Assembly (NCBI GenBank): GCA_044425815.1
Contig: JAWXVA010000004.1
Location: 1 to 63,985, forward strand
Reading direction: 5' to 3'
DNA length: 63,985 nucleotides
Source of the DNA: CAUPWF01 sp044425815
GTDB taxonomy: Bacteria > Bacillota > Clostridia > Lachnospirales > Lachnospiraceae
This document shows positions 35,561 to 44,722 of the stretch, piece after piece. Every line of letters starts with the position of its first letter. The first letter of the stretch is position 1. The notes below the pieces were generated by a model that did not search any database, was not told where the DNA came from, and saw only the letters and a list, made by a program, of their open reading frames with translations. Position numbers and translations under genes: made by a program.

Positions 35561-36334
35561 ATGGCAAATAAATTCAAGGAAATAGTAGAAATAGTATCAC
35601 AAGAAAAGATTGGAACTGGAATTTACAGTATGTGGATTCAGTCAGAGAATATGGCAAAGGAAGCAAGACCAGGTCAATTTATTTCAGTATATACAAATGA
35701 CACGGGTAAATTACTACCTAGACCAATCAGTATTTGTGAGATAGATAGAGAGGCAGGAAGACTGAGAATTGTATACCGTGTAACGGGGAGCAATACAGGT
35801 ACAGAACTGTTTTCAAGATGTGTAGTAGGTGATAAGTTAGATGTACTCGGTCCGTTAGGTAATGGATTCCCAATTATTGAGAAGAAAGCGTTCTTGATAG
35901 GAGGAGGAATAGGAGTCCCACCGATGCTTGAACTTGCTAAGAGTTTAGAGTGCGAGAAGCAGCTTGTGGTAGGATATAGAGATGAATTATTTCTTGTGGA
36001 CGATTTGAAAGAACATGGAGAAGTTTACATAGCGACTGAAGATGGAAGTGCAGGCACAAAAGGAAATGTTATAGATGCAATCTGTGCAAATGGATTAGAT
36101 GCAGAAATTATCTATGCTTGTGGTCCAACACCGATGCTTCGTGCGATTAAAGAGTATGCATTAGCAAATAACATAGAGTGCTATATTTCGATGGAAGAGA
36201 AGATGGCTTGTGGAGTAGGCGCATGTTTGGCGTGTGTTTGTAAGACAAAAGAAGTAGACCATCACAGCAATGTACACAATAAAAGAATCTGCAAAGACGG
36301 ACCAGTATTTTTGGCTACGGAGGTAGAATTATAA
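35561..36334 (+). CDS. pyrK: Dihydroorotate dehydrogenase electron-transfer subunit
   Basis: A 257-aa iron-sulfur flavoprotein that passes electrons from dihydroorotate, via FMN in PyrD, to FAD and then NAD. The FAD-binding RPISICEID and NAD-binding IGGGIGVPPMLELAK motifs precede the [2Fe-2S] cluster Cys residues, C-G-V-G-A-C-L-A-C and the distant Cys in KRICKDGP. The stop codon overlaps the pyrD start by one base, so the two subunits are co-translated. Confidence 0.94.
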   Translation: MANKFKEIVEIVSQEKIGTGIYSMWIQSENMAKEARPGQFISVYTNDTGKLLPRPISICEIDREAGRLRIVYRVTGSNTGTELFSRCVVGDKLDVLGPLGNGFPIIEKKAFLIGGGIGVPPMLELAKSLECEKQLVVGYRDELFLVDDLKEHGEVYIATEDGSAGTKGNVIDAICANGLDAEIIYACGPTPMLRAIKEYALANNIECYISMEEKMACGVGACLACVCKTKEVDHHSNVHNKRICKDGPVFLATEVEL

Positions 36335-37236
36335 TGAATACAAAAGTAAATTTGGCAGGGATTGTATTAGAAAACCCAGTTATGGTGGCATCGGGTACAT
36401 TTGGATCGGGTGAAGAATATAGTGAATTCGTCGACTTGAATCGCTTGGGAGCAGTAGTGACAAAAGGGGTTGCGAATATTCCATGGGCAGGAAATCCTAC
36501 TCCTCGTATTGCGGAAATCCAAGGGGGAATGATGAATGCGATTGGGTTACAAAATCCAGGAATTGAATTATTTTGTAAAAGAGATATACCATTTCTTAAG
36601 CAATATAATACGAAAATAATTGTAAACGTATGTGGGAAAACTACAGAAGATTATTGTGCAGTAGTAGAGAGACTAGCAAACGAGCCGATTGATATGATGG
36701 AAATTAATGTATCATGTCCGAATGTCAAAGAAGGTGGGATAGCATTTGGTCAGAATCCTAGAGCATTAGAAGCAATTACTAAAGAAGTGAGAAAATATGC
36801 GAAACAGCCGATAATTATGAAGCTTAGTCCAAATGTGACGGATATTACAGAAATGGCGAAAGCAGCAGAGGCAGGTGGTGCAGATGTACTTTCATTAATC
36901 AATACGTTGACAGGTATGAAAATTGATGTGAATAGACAATGCTTTTCAGTTGCAAATAAGACAGCAGGTGTATCAGGACCAGCAATCAAACCAATTGCAG
37001 TTCGCATGGTTTATCAAGTAGCAAATGCGGTTTCTCTCCCAATTATAGGGATGGGAGGTATTGCAACAGCTGAAGATGCATTAGAATTTATTTTAGCAGG
37101 TGCAACGGCGGTTTCGGTAGGGACGGCGAACTTTTTTAATCCAACAGCTACTGTGGATGTAATAGAAGGAATTGAAAATTACATGAAACAAAAGCAAGTG
37201 GAAGACATAAACCAATTAATTGGTTTAGTGAAATAA
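36334..37236 (+). CDS. pyrD: Dihydroorotate dehydrogenase, class 1B catalytic subunit
   Basis: A 300-aa FMN enzyme oxidising dihydroorotate to orotate. Features: VMVASGTFGSGEEY, the substrate loop MMNAIGLQNPG, the catalytic Cys region INVSCPNVKEGG with Cys as the active base of class 1 enzymes, KLSPNVTDI and the phosphate-binding GMGGIATAEDALEF. It pairs with PyrK encoded just upstream, which makes it class 1B (NAD-linked). Confidence 0.95.
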   Translation: MNTKVNLAGIVLENPVMVASGTFGSGEEYSEFVDLNRLGAVVTKGVANIPWAGNPTPRIAEIQGGMMNAIGLQNPGIELFCKRDIPFLKQYNTKIIVNVCGKTTEDYCAVVERLANEPIDMMEINVSCPNVKEGGIAFGQNPRALEAITKEVRKYAKQPIIMKLSPNVTDITEMAKAAEAGGADVLSLINTLTGMKIDVNRQCFSVANKTAGVSGPAIKPIAVRMVYQVANAVSLPIIGMGGIATAEDALEFILAGATAVSVGTANFFNPTATVDVIEGIENYMKQKQVEDINQLIGLVK

Positions 37237-37292
37237 TCGTAAGTAATTTGTGTGTAGAAATCGATTAATAACAGAATTAGAGGAGAAGTAAG

Positions 37293-37967
37293 ATGGAACA
37301 GTACAAAAAAGAGTTTATAGAATTTATGATTGATTGTGAAGTATTAAGATTTGGAGATTTTGTGACAAAAAGTGGAAGAAATACACCATTTTTTGTGAAT
37401 ACAGGATTTTATAGAACTGGTGCACAACTTAGAAAGCTTGGAGAATATTATGCGAAAGCGATTGAGAGTCAGTTCGGATTTGGGTTTGATGTTCTTTTTG
37501 GACCAGCATACAAAGGTATTCCATTGACTGTAGCAACAACAATGGCTATTAGCGAATTCTATAATGAAGATATTCGTTATTGCTCAAATAGAAAAGAAGT
37601 GAAAGATCATGGAGACACAGGGATTTTACTTGGAAGTCCAATACAAGATGGGGATAAAGTAGTTATCATAGAAGACGTTACTACGGCTGGAACATCAATT
37701 GAAGAGACGCTCCCAATTATCAAAGCGCAAGGAGATGTAACACCATTGGGACTAGTGGTATCTGTAGATAGAATGGAGCGTGGTCAAGGTACGAAGAGTG
37801 CACTTGCTGAGATTCATGAAAAATATGGATTAAAGACGACTGCGATTGTTACGATGGAAGAAGTAGTAGAACACTTATACAATAAGGAATATAAAGGTAA
37901 GGTAATCATTGATGATACACTAAAAGCAGCGATAGATGCATATTACGTGCAATATGGTGCAGAGTAA
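37293..37967 (+). CDS. pyrE: Orotate phosphoribosyltransferase
   Basis: A 224-aa transferase joining orotate to PRPP to give OMP. The PRPP-binding motif is VVIIEDVTTAGTSIEE; the flexible catalytic loop is CSNRKEVKDHGDTG with conserved Lys residues; GPAYKGIPL contacts the substrate. It is the last recognised gene of the pyr operon here; pyrB, pyrC and carbamoyl-phosphate synthase genes are absent and must lie elsewhere. Confidence 0.95.
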   Translation: MEQYKKEFIEFMIDCEVLRFGDFVTKSGRNTPFFVNTGFYRTGAQLRKLGEYYAKAIESQFGFGFDVLFGPAYKGIPLTVATTMAISEFYNEDIRYCSNRKEVKDHGDTGILLGSPIQDGDKVVIIEDVTTAGTSIEETLPIIKAQGDVTPLGLVVSVDRMERGQGTKSALAEIHEKYGLKTTAIVTMEEVVEHLYNKEYKGKVIIDDTLKAAIDAYYVQYGAE

Positions 37968-37979
37968 GTAGGAGGTCTT

Positions 37980-38132
37980 ATGAACGAAAAAGCATACAAA
38001 GTCATGAGTGTAACAGGAATAGGAAATATAGCAATTGGAATCGTAATGATTGTTATTGGAATAGCGGCGGGAACAATAGCGGTTATAAGTGGAGTGAAGT
38101 TGATTAAGGAGAAGCGAAATTTGATTTTCTAA
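37980..38132 (+). CDS. 50-aa small membrane protein
   Basis: A short gene between pyrE and a VanZ-like gene, with an excellent AGGAGG site 4-5 bases before ATG 37980. The peptide begins MNEKAYKVMSVTGIGN and has one long hydrophobic stretch with Gly/Ile/Val (NIAIGIVMIVIGIAAGT, continuing to ISG), then KLIKEKRN. The glycine spacing suggests a tightly packed helix or a hairpin of two helices. I recognise no family. It is probably co-transcribed with its neighbours. Confidence 0.65.
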   Translation: MNEKAYKVMSVTGIGNIAIGIVMIVIGIAAGTIAVISGVKLIKEKRNLIF

Positions 38133-38148
38133 ATAGAAGGGGAATATT

Positions 38149-38625
38149 TTGGCATCAAGATCAAGAAAAAGAATACGGAAATTAGGCAAATGTTTATTTG
38201 TATTATATGTAGGATTTTTACTGTATTTTTTGTTGATTACCGAATTATACGGAAGGACAGAAATAAGAACGGATTATGCATATAATCTGGAACTATTTAA
38301 AGAAATAAAACGGTTTTGGAACTATAGAGAATCACTGGGAATTACAGTGGTTCTAGCAAATCTAATTGGAAATGTGGTTGTGTTTGTACCGTTTGGTTTT
38401 ATTCTACCGATAGCAAGTAAATATAAGAGCTTTATAGCGGTGATAGTTTACAGTTTTCTATTGAGTTTAAGTATAGAATGCATTCAATTGGTAACAAAAA
38501 TTGGCAGTTTTGATGTGGATGATTTGTTGTTAAATACGATTGGTGGATGCGTGGGTTACTTGACATTTTCCATAGCTTGCAAAATTAGGAGAAAATATGT
38601 TTCTAAAAAAACAAAGAAAAGATAA
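38149..38625 (+). CDS. VanZ-family membrane protein
   Basis: A 158-aa membrane protein starting at a TTG codon (38149) behind AAGGGGA (38138-38144). It has four hydrophobic helices and the VanZ elements NLIGNVVVFVPFGFILP and SIECIQLVTKIGSFDVDDLLLNTIGG. VanZ itself gives low-level teicoplanin resistance; most relatives are of unknown role and nothing here suggests a glycopeptide cluster. It overlaps the next gene by 29 bp. Confidence 0.85.
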   Translation: MASRSRKRIRKLGKCLFVLYVGFLLYFLLITELYGRTEIRTDYAYNLELFKEIKRFWNYRESLGITVVLANLIGNVVVFVPFGFILPIASKYKSFIAVIVYSFLLSLSIECIQLVTKIGSFDVDDLLLNTIGGCVGYLTFSIACKIRRKYVSKKTKKR

Positions 38626-38965
38626 CAGACCCAAAAAAGATGAAAAAAACAGAAGTAGCACAAAATATGGACAAGTGAGATTACTCCCATCAAGGCGAGG
38701 TATCTACTCTTGTCTATTTGCAATTGTTGGATTTGTTTGTGAAATAGCACTAATAGCGGTTGCATACGTAAGTTATGGTGAAGTACCAGCAGTGGCTGGG
38801 AGTATAGGATTAATAGCATTTGTAGTAGCGGTAATCGGAGTGATTTATGGAATCCGAGGATTTCGCGAAAGAGAAAAAAGTTATCGAGCATGTAAAATAG
38901 GACTTGTTTTAAATGGAGTTAACATTATATCATTTATATTATTATTTATTAGGGGGATGTTCTAG
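38597..38965 (+). CDS. Small membrane protein of unknown function (DUF6142-like)
   Basis: A 122-aa protein with a basic, Lys/Arg-rich N terminus (to about residue 34), then three hydrophobic segments: FAIVGFVCEIALIAVAYV, GSIGLIAFVVAVIGVIYG and NGVNIISFILLF. The spacing resembles a small family seen in Lachnospiraceae next to M29-type aminopeptidases; I give the DUF name only tentatively. It overlaps VanZ upstream by 29 bp and the aminopeptidase gene downstream by one base, so translation is coupled. Confidence 0.65.
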   Translation: MFLKKQRKDNRPKKDEKNRSSTKYGQVRLLPSRRGIYSCLFAIVGFVCEIALIAVAYVSYGEVPAVAGSIGLIAFVVAVIGVIYGIRGFREREKSYRACKIGLVLNGVNIISFILLFIRGMF

Positions 38966-41034
38966 TGAATATTTGGAATTGGTTACAAGAAGAAAACGAT
39001 GCGGTGAGAGAACGCTATGATTTGACGATAGAACGAATGAAAACGATACAAGAAGAGCATACAGTGGAAGAAAAGTATAGTCAGTACTTCAGAGAGATTA
39101 GTAAATTCTTACTGCAGATAGAACAAGTGAGATTATTACTGGAATCAGGAGAATGGGAACATTATACAAGTGAAGAGAAGAAAAAGGTAAATGCAGAATT
39201 GTATCAAGATATTGTGGGTGAACGTTATTTGTCTAGTTACAGTAATCCGACAGTGGCAGTTAATCAGTTTGGCGAAGAAGTAGGACGAGTGTTGTCTAGC
39301 CTTTATGTGGAACTACGAAGTGAAATAGTCTATGTGTATGAGCAAAGATTACAATATTTAACGATCTGTAATGAATTATTTATTCAAGTATATAATTGTT
39401 TTGAAGAGTCATTAGATATTAAAGAATTGAAAGAAATTATTTATTGGTATGTCAGTGATTACTGCGATGTATATATGACAGAGCGAATCAAAGAGCAGAT
39501 TGATACTCAATATAGTTTTGGGAGAGATATTATAGAAAAGTCGGATTTGTCCAGTATTGATTATTTATATGATTATGGTGAGTATCTTACAGAAAATGAA
39601 ATTGAAACAGCAAAATATTTACAGCGGTTACCAGAAGAAACGGTAGATGGTATGGCGCGTGTCTATGTGGATGGATTTAAGAATGGGTTCATTAACACAG
39701 GGAAAGACTTGTCTATTAAATCAACGGTGAATATTCGTTATGTGCTAGGATTTGAATTAGTAGTAAAGAGAGCGATAGAATTATTTGCAGAAATCGGTCT
39801 TTCAACATCGATTTATCGAGCTTCGGCAAGTATGCTTACAAAGCGTAAAAATCATAAATTAGGTTATTACGGAGCAATTCCAAATAAACAATATGAATAC
39901 GATCATAAAGATGACATAGGAATTGTACTAGATAAGAGATTTCTAGAGCGAAAATTAGAAGTGACGAAAACAGTATATGAAACGTATGCAAAGCAAGCAG
40001 CACAATTTGCGGGTCCAGCCGTGATAGAGGTGTTTGGAGAGACTCCGTTTGCACCAGTGTATAATGAAAATGCAGTGAAGTTAACAGAAAAACAAGAAAA
40101 ATTATCTTTACAATACGATAGTAAAACGAGTCAATTAGTGAACCAGTACATCAAAGGAGAGGAGCGAAGTTTCACGATTATTTCGTATCCAATACCTGAA
40201 ATAGGCGAGCAGTTTGAGGAGATATTTACTGAAGTAATCAAAATAAATACATTAGATGCTGATGTGTATGAAACAGTGCAACAACATATTATAGATGCAT
40301 TAGATCAAGCAGAGTATGTACGAATTGTAGGAAAAGGTGAAAACCGAACACACTTGAATATTCAGATGCAGCAGTTGAATCATCCAGAGAGAGAAACGTT
40401 ATTTGAGAACTGTGTCGCAGATGTCAATATTCCAGTAGGCGAAGTGTTTACAAGCCCTATGCTAGAAGGGTCATTCGGTGTATTACATGTAAAAAAAGTA
40501 TTTCTTAATGAATTACAGTATACCGATTTAGAGATAACCTTTGAAGATGGTAAGGTAGTAGCATACAATTGCAGTAATTTTGCTGAACCAGAAGAAAATA
40601 TTAAATATATTAAGGAAAATATCATGAATAATCATGAAACCTTACCGATCGGAGAATTTGCAATTGGAACAAATACGACAGCATATGTAGTAGCGAAAAA
40701 ATATCAGATCGAAGATAAATTACCGATTTTGATTGCAGAAAAAATGGGACCACATTTTGCGGTGGGAGATACTTGCTACAGTTGGAGTGAAGATGTGAAG
40801 GTTTACAATCCCAATGGTAAAGAAATCATAGCAAAGGATAATTCGGTATCTATTCTTCGAAAAGAAGATTTGAATAAAGCATATGTGCAGTGTCACACGG
40901 ATATTACGATACCATATGAAGAACTTCAAGAAATTACTGCAGTAACAAAGAGTGGGATGGAGATTAAAATTATCGAAAATGAAAGGTTTGTACTAAAAGG
41001 CACAGAGGTTTTGAATGAGCCTTTCGACAAGTAG
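38965..41034 (+). CDS. M29-type (thermophilic metalloprotease family) aminopeptidase
   Basis: A 689-aa protein starting at GTG 38965, whose G is the last base of the preceding stop codon, behind AGGGGGA. The C-terminal ~350 residues resemble the M29 aminopeptidase family: Glu in PVGEVFTSPMLEG, Glu in LPIGEFAIGTNT, His in AEKMGPHFAVGD, and His/Asp in YVQCHTDITIPY, the likely metal ligands. The N-terminal half is a largely helical extension (TIERMKTIQEEHTVEEKY, ELRSEIVYVYEQRLQ) that ordinary ~410-aa M29 enzymes lack. It would release N-terminal residues from peptides in the cytoplasm. The role of the extension is unknown. Confidence 0.78.
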   Translation: MNIWNWLQEENDAVRERYDLTIERMKTIQEEHTVEEKYSQYFREISKFLLQIEQVRLLLESGEWEHYTSEEKKKVNAELYQDIVGERYLSSYSNPTVAVNQFGEEVGRVLSSLYVELRSEIVYVYEQRLQYLTICNELFIQVYNCFEESLDIKELKEIIYWYVSDYCDVYMTERIKEQIDTQYSFGRDIIEKSDLSSIDYLYDYGEYLTENEIETAKYLQRLPEETVDGMARVYVDGFKNGFINTGKDLSIKSTVNIRYVLGFELVVKRAIELFAEIGLSTSIYRASASMLTKRKNHKLGYYGAIPNKQYEYDHKDDIGIVLDKRFLERKLEVTKTVYETYAKQAAQFAGPAVIEVFGETPFAPVYNENAVKLTEKQEKLSLQYDSKTSQLVNQYIKGEERSFTIISYPIPEIGEQFEEIFTEVIKINTLDADVYETVQQHIIDALDQAEYVRIVGKGENRTHLNIQMQQLNHPERETLFENCVADVNIPVGEVFTSPMLEGSFGVLHVKKVFLNELQYTDLEITFEDGKVVAYNCSNFAEPEENIKYIKENIMNNHETLPIGEFAIGTNTTAYVVAKKYQIEDKLPILIAEKMGPHFAVGDTCYSWSEDVKVYNPNGKEIIAKDNSVSILRKEDLNKAYVQCHTDITIPYEELQEITAVTKSGMEIKIIENERFVLKGTEVLNEPFDK

Positions 41035-41101
41035 TAATGTGATAAAGTAAACACTTATTAATTTTATTAGTATATATAATCACTGAAACTAGGGGTAATT
41101 A

Positions 41102-41130
41102 TTGACAATCAGAAACACTATAAGTAAAAT
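41102..41130 (+). promoter_or_regulatory. Sigma-A type promoter of the pur operon
   Basis: TTGACA (41102-41107) and TAAAAT (41125-41130) have 17-base spacing. Between it and purE lies a small AT-rich hairpin (GTGTATTTATACAC, about 41145-41158). I saw no purine riboswitch. Confidence 0.65.
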
Positions 41131-41188
41131 AACTTATAAATAGGTGTGTATTTATACACTATTCTTATAAATAAAAAGGAGAACAAAT

Positions 41189-41701
41189 ATGTCAAAAGTT
41201 GGAATTGTAATGGGTAGCGACTCAGATATGAAAATCATGAGTAAGGCAGCAGATATGCTGGAAAAATTAGGTGTGGAATATGAGATGACGATTATCTCTG
41301 CTCACAGAATGCCAGATGTATTTTATGATTATGCTACTTCAGCAGAGGAAAAAGGATTCAAAGTAATTATTGCAGGTGCAGGAATGGCAGCTCATTTACC
41401 AGGTATGTGCGCAGCAATTTTCCCAATGCCAGTTATTGGAATTCCAATGTCTTCAAATAATCTAGAAGGTGTAGATGCACTGTATTCAATCGTGCAAATG
41501 CCACCAGGAATCCCAGTTGCTACTGTAGCGATTGATGGAGGAATGAATGCAGCAATTTTAGCAGCTAAGATTTTGGCAGTTTCAGATCCAGAATTGTTAG
41601 AGCGTTTGAAAGCACACTCGCAAGAAATGAAAGAAACAGTTTCTGGAAAAGCAGCAAAATTAAATGATCTAGGTCATAGAGAATATTTAAAACAAATGTA
41701 A
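41189..41701 (+). CDS. purE: N5-carboxyaminoimidazole ribonucleotide mutase
   Basis: A 170-aa class I PurE that moves the carboxylate of N5-CAIR to C4, giving CAIR. Signature elements: VGIVMGSDSDMKIM, SAHRMPDVFYDYA (His and Arg of the active site), AGAGMAAHLPGM and NNLEGVDALYSIVQMP. It starts behind AAAAGGAG and is the first gene of purE-purM-purN-purD. A purK gene is not in the window. Confidence 0.95.
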   Translation: MSKVGIVMGSDSDMKIMSKAADMLEKLGVEYEMTIISAHRMPDVFYDYATSAEEKGFKVIIAGAGMAAHLPGMCAAIFPMPVIGIPMSSNNLEGVDALYSIVQMPPGIPVATVAIDGGMNAAILAAKILAVSDPELLERLKAHSQEMKETVSGKAAKLNDLGHREYLKQM

Positions 41702-41763
41702 ATTAGTCTATCATGTGAAATGAGAAAGAAGTTGCATGAGGTTATAGAGCGGAGGAAAATAAA

Positions 41764-42789
41764 ATGGATTATAAAAAAGCGGGCGTTGATATAGAAGCAG
41801 GATATCGTTCAGTGGAATTAATGAAAGAGCATGTGAAACAAACGATGAGACCAGAAGTGTTGACAAATATCGGAGGATTCTCAGGAGCATTCTCAATGGA
41901 AAAATTCAAAGATATGGAAAAGCCAACATTAGTTTCAGGTACAGATGGTGTTGGAACGAAGTTGAAATTAGCTTTTATTATGGATAAGCACGATACAATC
42001 GGTGTGGATTGTGTAGCAATGTGTGTGAATGATATTGCTTGTGCTGGTGGCGAACCTTTATTTTTCCTTGATTATATTGCTTGCGGGAAAAATTTCCCAG
42101 AGAAGATCGCTACGATTGTTAGTGGTGTTGCAGAAGGCTGTTTACAATCAAGTGCAGCGCTTATTGGTGGAGAAACAGCTGAAATGCCAGGGTTTTATCC
42201 AGAAGATGAATATGATTTAGCGGGATTTGCAGTAGGTGTCGTAGATGAAAAAGATTTGATTACAGGAAAAGAATTGGCTGCTGGAGATGTTCTAATTGGA
42301 ATCGCTTCTTCGGGAGTACATAGCAATGGATTTTCACTTGTTAGAAAAGTATTCGATATGACAGAAGAGTCATTAAATACATATTATGATGAATTAGGAA
42401 AAACATTAGGAGAAGCACTTTTAGTTCCTACTAAGATTTATGTAAAAGCAATGCGTCAAATCAAAGAAGCAGGTGTGCGTGTAAAAGCTTGTAGTCATAT
42501 TACAGGCGGTGGATTCTATGAAAATATTCCTCGTATGTTATGCGATGGTACACATGCAGTCGTTGAGAAAGATAGTTATCCAGTACTTCCAATCTTCAAG
42601 TTACTAGCTAAGACAGGTGAAATTGAAGAAACGATGATGTATAACACTTATAATATGGGACTTGGAATGATGGTAGCTGTAGATGCAGCAGATGTGGACG
42701 CTACGTTAGCTGCATTAAAAGAAGCAGGAGAAGCAGCGTATGTAGTCGGACGTATCGAAGCAGGAGATAAAGGAGTTACATTATGCTAA
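41764..42789 (+). CDS. purM: Phosphoribosylformylglycinamidine cyclo-ligase (AIR synthetase)
   Basis: A 341-aa ATP-dependent enzyme closing the imidazole ring (FGAM to AIR). Motifs: YKKAGVDIEAG, GTDGVGTKLKLA, CVNDIACAGGEPLFFLDY, IGGETAEMPGFY, SSGVHSNGFSLVR and HITGGGFYENIPRML. The length is normal. Its 3' end overlaps purN by 7 bp. Confidence 0.96.
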   Translation: MDYKKAGVDIEAGYRSVELMKEHVKQTMRPEVLTNIGGFSGAFSMEKFKDMEKPTLVSGTDGVGTKLKLAFIMDKHDTIGVDCVAMCVNDIACAGGEPLFFLDYIACGKNFPEKIATIVSGVAEGCLQSSAALIGGETAEMPGFYPEDEYDLAGFAVGVVDEKDLITGKELAAGDVLIGIASSGVHSNGFSLVRKVFDMTEESLNTYYDELGKTLGEALLVPTKIYVKAMRQIKEAGVRVKACSHITGGGFYENIPRMLCDGTHAVVEKDSYPVLPIFKLLAKTGEIEETMMYNTYNMGLGMMVAVDAADVDATLAALKEAGEAAYVVGRIEAGDKGVTLC

Positions 42790-43409
42790 GAGTTGTTGTG
42801 ATGGTATCAGGTGGTGGCACAAATCTTCAAGCCATTATCGATGCAGTACAATCAAAGCAGATTACAAATACAGAGCTCGTAGGAGTCATTAGTAACAACC
42901 AGAACGCATATGCACTGGAACGTGCAAATACTCACGGCATTCCATCGGCATGCGTATCACCAAAAACATTTGATAGTAGAGAAGAATTTAATAGAGCACT
43001 GCTAGCGACAGTCGATGAGATGAGACCAGACTTAATTGTTCTTGCAGGATTTTTAGTAGTAATTCCAACAGAAATGATTGCAAAATACACAAATAAGATT
43101 ATCAACATCCATCCATCTTTGATTCCAGCATTCTGTGGAACTGGATATTATGGATTGAAAGTACACGAAGCAGCACTTAAAAGAGGCGTAAAAATAGTAG
43201 GAGCTACGGTTCATTTTGTAGACGATGGAACGGACACAGGTCCTATTATCTTGCAGCAGCCAGTAAAGGTACTAGCTGGTGATACGGCGAGTGAATTACA
43301 ATTGCGAGTAATGCAAGAGGCGGAATGGTTGATTTTGCCGAAAGCCATTGATTATATTGCAAATGGAAAGGTGAAAATACAAGATAAGATTGTTATGATC
43401 ACAAAATAA
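42783..43409 (+). CDS. purN: Phosphoribosylglycinamide formyltransferase
   Basis: A 208-aa folate-dependent enzyme adding the formyl group to GAR. The catalytic His is in IINIHPSLIPAFCG and the Asp in VDDGTDTGPII; the substrate loop VMVSGGGTNLQAI is at the N terminus. The ATG overlaps the end of purM with an AAGGAG site inside purM. Confidence 0.95.
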   Translation: MLRVVVMVSGGGTNLQAIIDAVQSKQITNTELVGVISNNQNAYALERANTHGIPSACVSPKTFDSREEFNRALLATVDEMRPDLIVLAGFLVVIPTEMIAKYTNKIINIHPSLIPAFCGTGYYGLKVHEAALKRGVKIVGATVHFVDDGTDTGPIILQQPVKVLAGDTASELQLRVMQEAEWLILPKAIDYIANGKVKIQDKIVMITK

Positions 43410-43449
43410 AGAAAATAGTAGAGGCATTTAAGGGATAAGGAGAAGGCTT

Positions 43450-44721
43450 ATGAAAGTATTGATCGTTGGAAGCGGCGGAAGAGAGCATGCGATAGCATGG
43501 AGTGTAGCGAAGAGCCCAAAGGTAGAAAAAATCTATTGTGCACCTGGTAATGCAGGCATAGCGGAATATGCAGAATGTGTATCAATTGGAGCTATGGAAT
43601 TTGATAAGATGGTAGCCTTTGCGAAAGAACAAGCAATTGATCTTACGATAATTGGTATGGATGATCCACTAGTGGGTGGCATTGTAGATGTATTTGAGGC
43701 AGAAGGACTACGTGTATTTGGGCCAAATAAAGCGGCGGCGCTCCTAGAAGGATCAAAAGCATTTTCCAAAGACCTAATGTTGAAATATGAAATTCCAACA
43801 GCGGGATACCAGAACTTCGACGATGCGGAGAAAGCATTAGCGTTTCTAGAAACTTCTAAATTCCCTATTGTATTAAAAGCAGATGGACTTGCACTGGGTA
43901 AAGGCGTTCTAATATGTGAGACATTAGAAGATGCTAAAGCTGGTGTGAAAGAAATCATGGAAGATAAGAAATTCGGTACAGCAGGTAATACAATGGTTGT
44001 AGAAGAATTTATGGTGGGGAGAGAAGTATCTGTACTATCATTTGTAGATGGTAAAACAATAAAAACTATGACTTCAGCACAAGACCATAAGCGAGCAAAA
44101 GATGGAGATCAAGGACTTAATACTGGTGGAATGGGAACATTTTCACCAAGTCCATTTTATACAAAAGAAGTAGAAGAATTCTGTAATCAATACGTATATC
44201 AGAAGACCGTGGATGCTATGGCAGCAGAAGGAAGAGCATTTAAAGGTATTATCTTCTTTGGATTAATGCTTACAGAAGATGGACCGAAAGTACTAGAATA
44301 TAATGCGAGATTTGGTGATCCAGAAACACAAGTGGTCTTGCCAAGAATGAAGACAGATATCGTAGAAGTATTCGAAGCGTGTATTGATGGAACATTAGAT
44401 CAGATAGATTTAGAATTTGAAGACAATGCAGCAGTGTGTGTAGTCTTGGCTTCAGCCGGATATCCAGAAAGCTATGAAAAAGGTATACCAATGAGTGGCT
44501 TTGAGAATTTCCAAGATAAAGAAGGATACTATTGTTTTCATGCTGGAACAAAATTCGAAGGAGAGACAATTGTCACAAATGGTGGCCGTGTTCTTGGAAT
44601 TACAGCAAAAGGTGCAGATTTAAAAGAAGCACGTGCAAATGCATATGAAGCAACCAAATGGATTGATTTTTCGAATAAATATATGAGAAATGATATAGGA
44701 AAAGCCATTGATGAGGCGTAA
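43450..44721 (+). CDS. purD: Phosphoribosylamine-glycine ligase
   Basis: A 423-aa ATP-grasp ligase joining phosphoribosylamine and glycine. Features: N-terminal KVLIVGSGGREHAIAW, ATP-binding VLKADGLALGKGV, NTGGMGTFSPSPF and metal-binding LEYNARFGDPETQ. It is the last gene of the pur cluster here; purF, purL, purC, purB and purH are absent. Its stop codon (44719-44721) lies one base before the inverted palindromic element at 44723. Confidence 0.96.
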   Translation: MKVLIVGSGGREHAIAWSVAKSPKVEKIYCAPGNAGIAEYAECVSIGAMEFDKMVAFAKEQAIDLTIIGMDDPLVGGIVDVFEAEGLRVFGPNKAAALLEGSKAFSKDLMLKYEIPTAGYQNFDDAEKALAFLETSKFPIVLKADGLALGKGVLICETLEDAKAGVKEIMEDKKFGTAGNTMVVEEFMVGREVSVLSFVDGKTIKTMTSAQDHKRAKDGDQGLNTGGMGTFSPSPFYTKEVEEFCNQYVYQKTVDAMAAEGRAFKGIIFFGLMLTEDGPKVLEYNARFGDPETQVVLPRMKTDIVEVFEACIDGTLDQIDLEFEDNAAVCVVLASAGYPESYEKGIPMSGFENFQDKEGYYCFHAGTKFEGETIVTNGGRVLGITAKGADLKEARANAYEATKWIDFSNKYMRNDIGKAIDEA

Positions 44722-44722
44722 G

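Noticed and set aside
38149..38625. Glycopeptide resistance locus from the VanZ-like gene
   Set aside because: No vanA/H/X-type ligase, dehydrogenase or dipeptidase genes are nearby; VanZ-like proteins are common without resistance.
38597..38967. Frameshift between the small membrane protein and the M29-type gene
   Set aside because: The one-base overlap joins two complete, differently typed proteins, each with its own ribosome binding site, so it is translational coupling rather than a broken gene.
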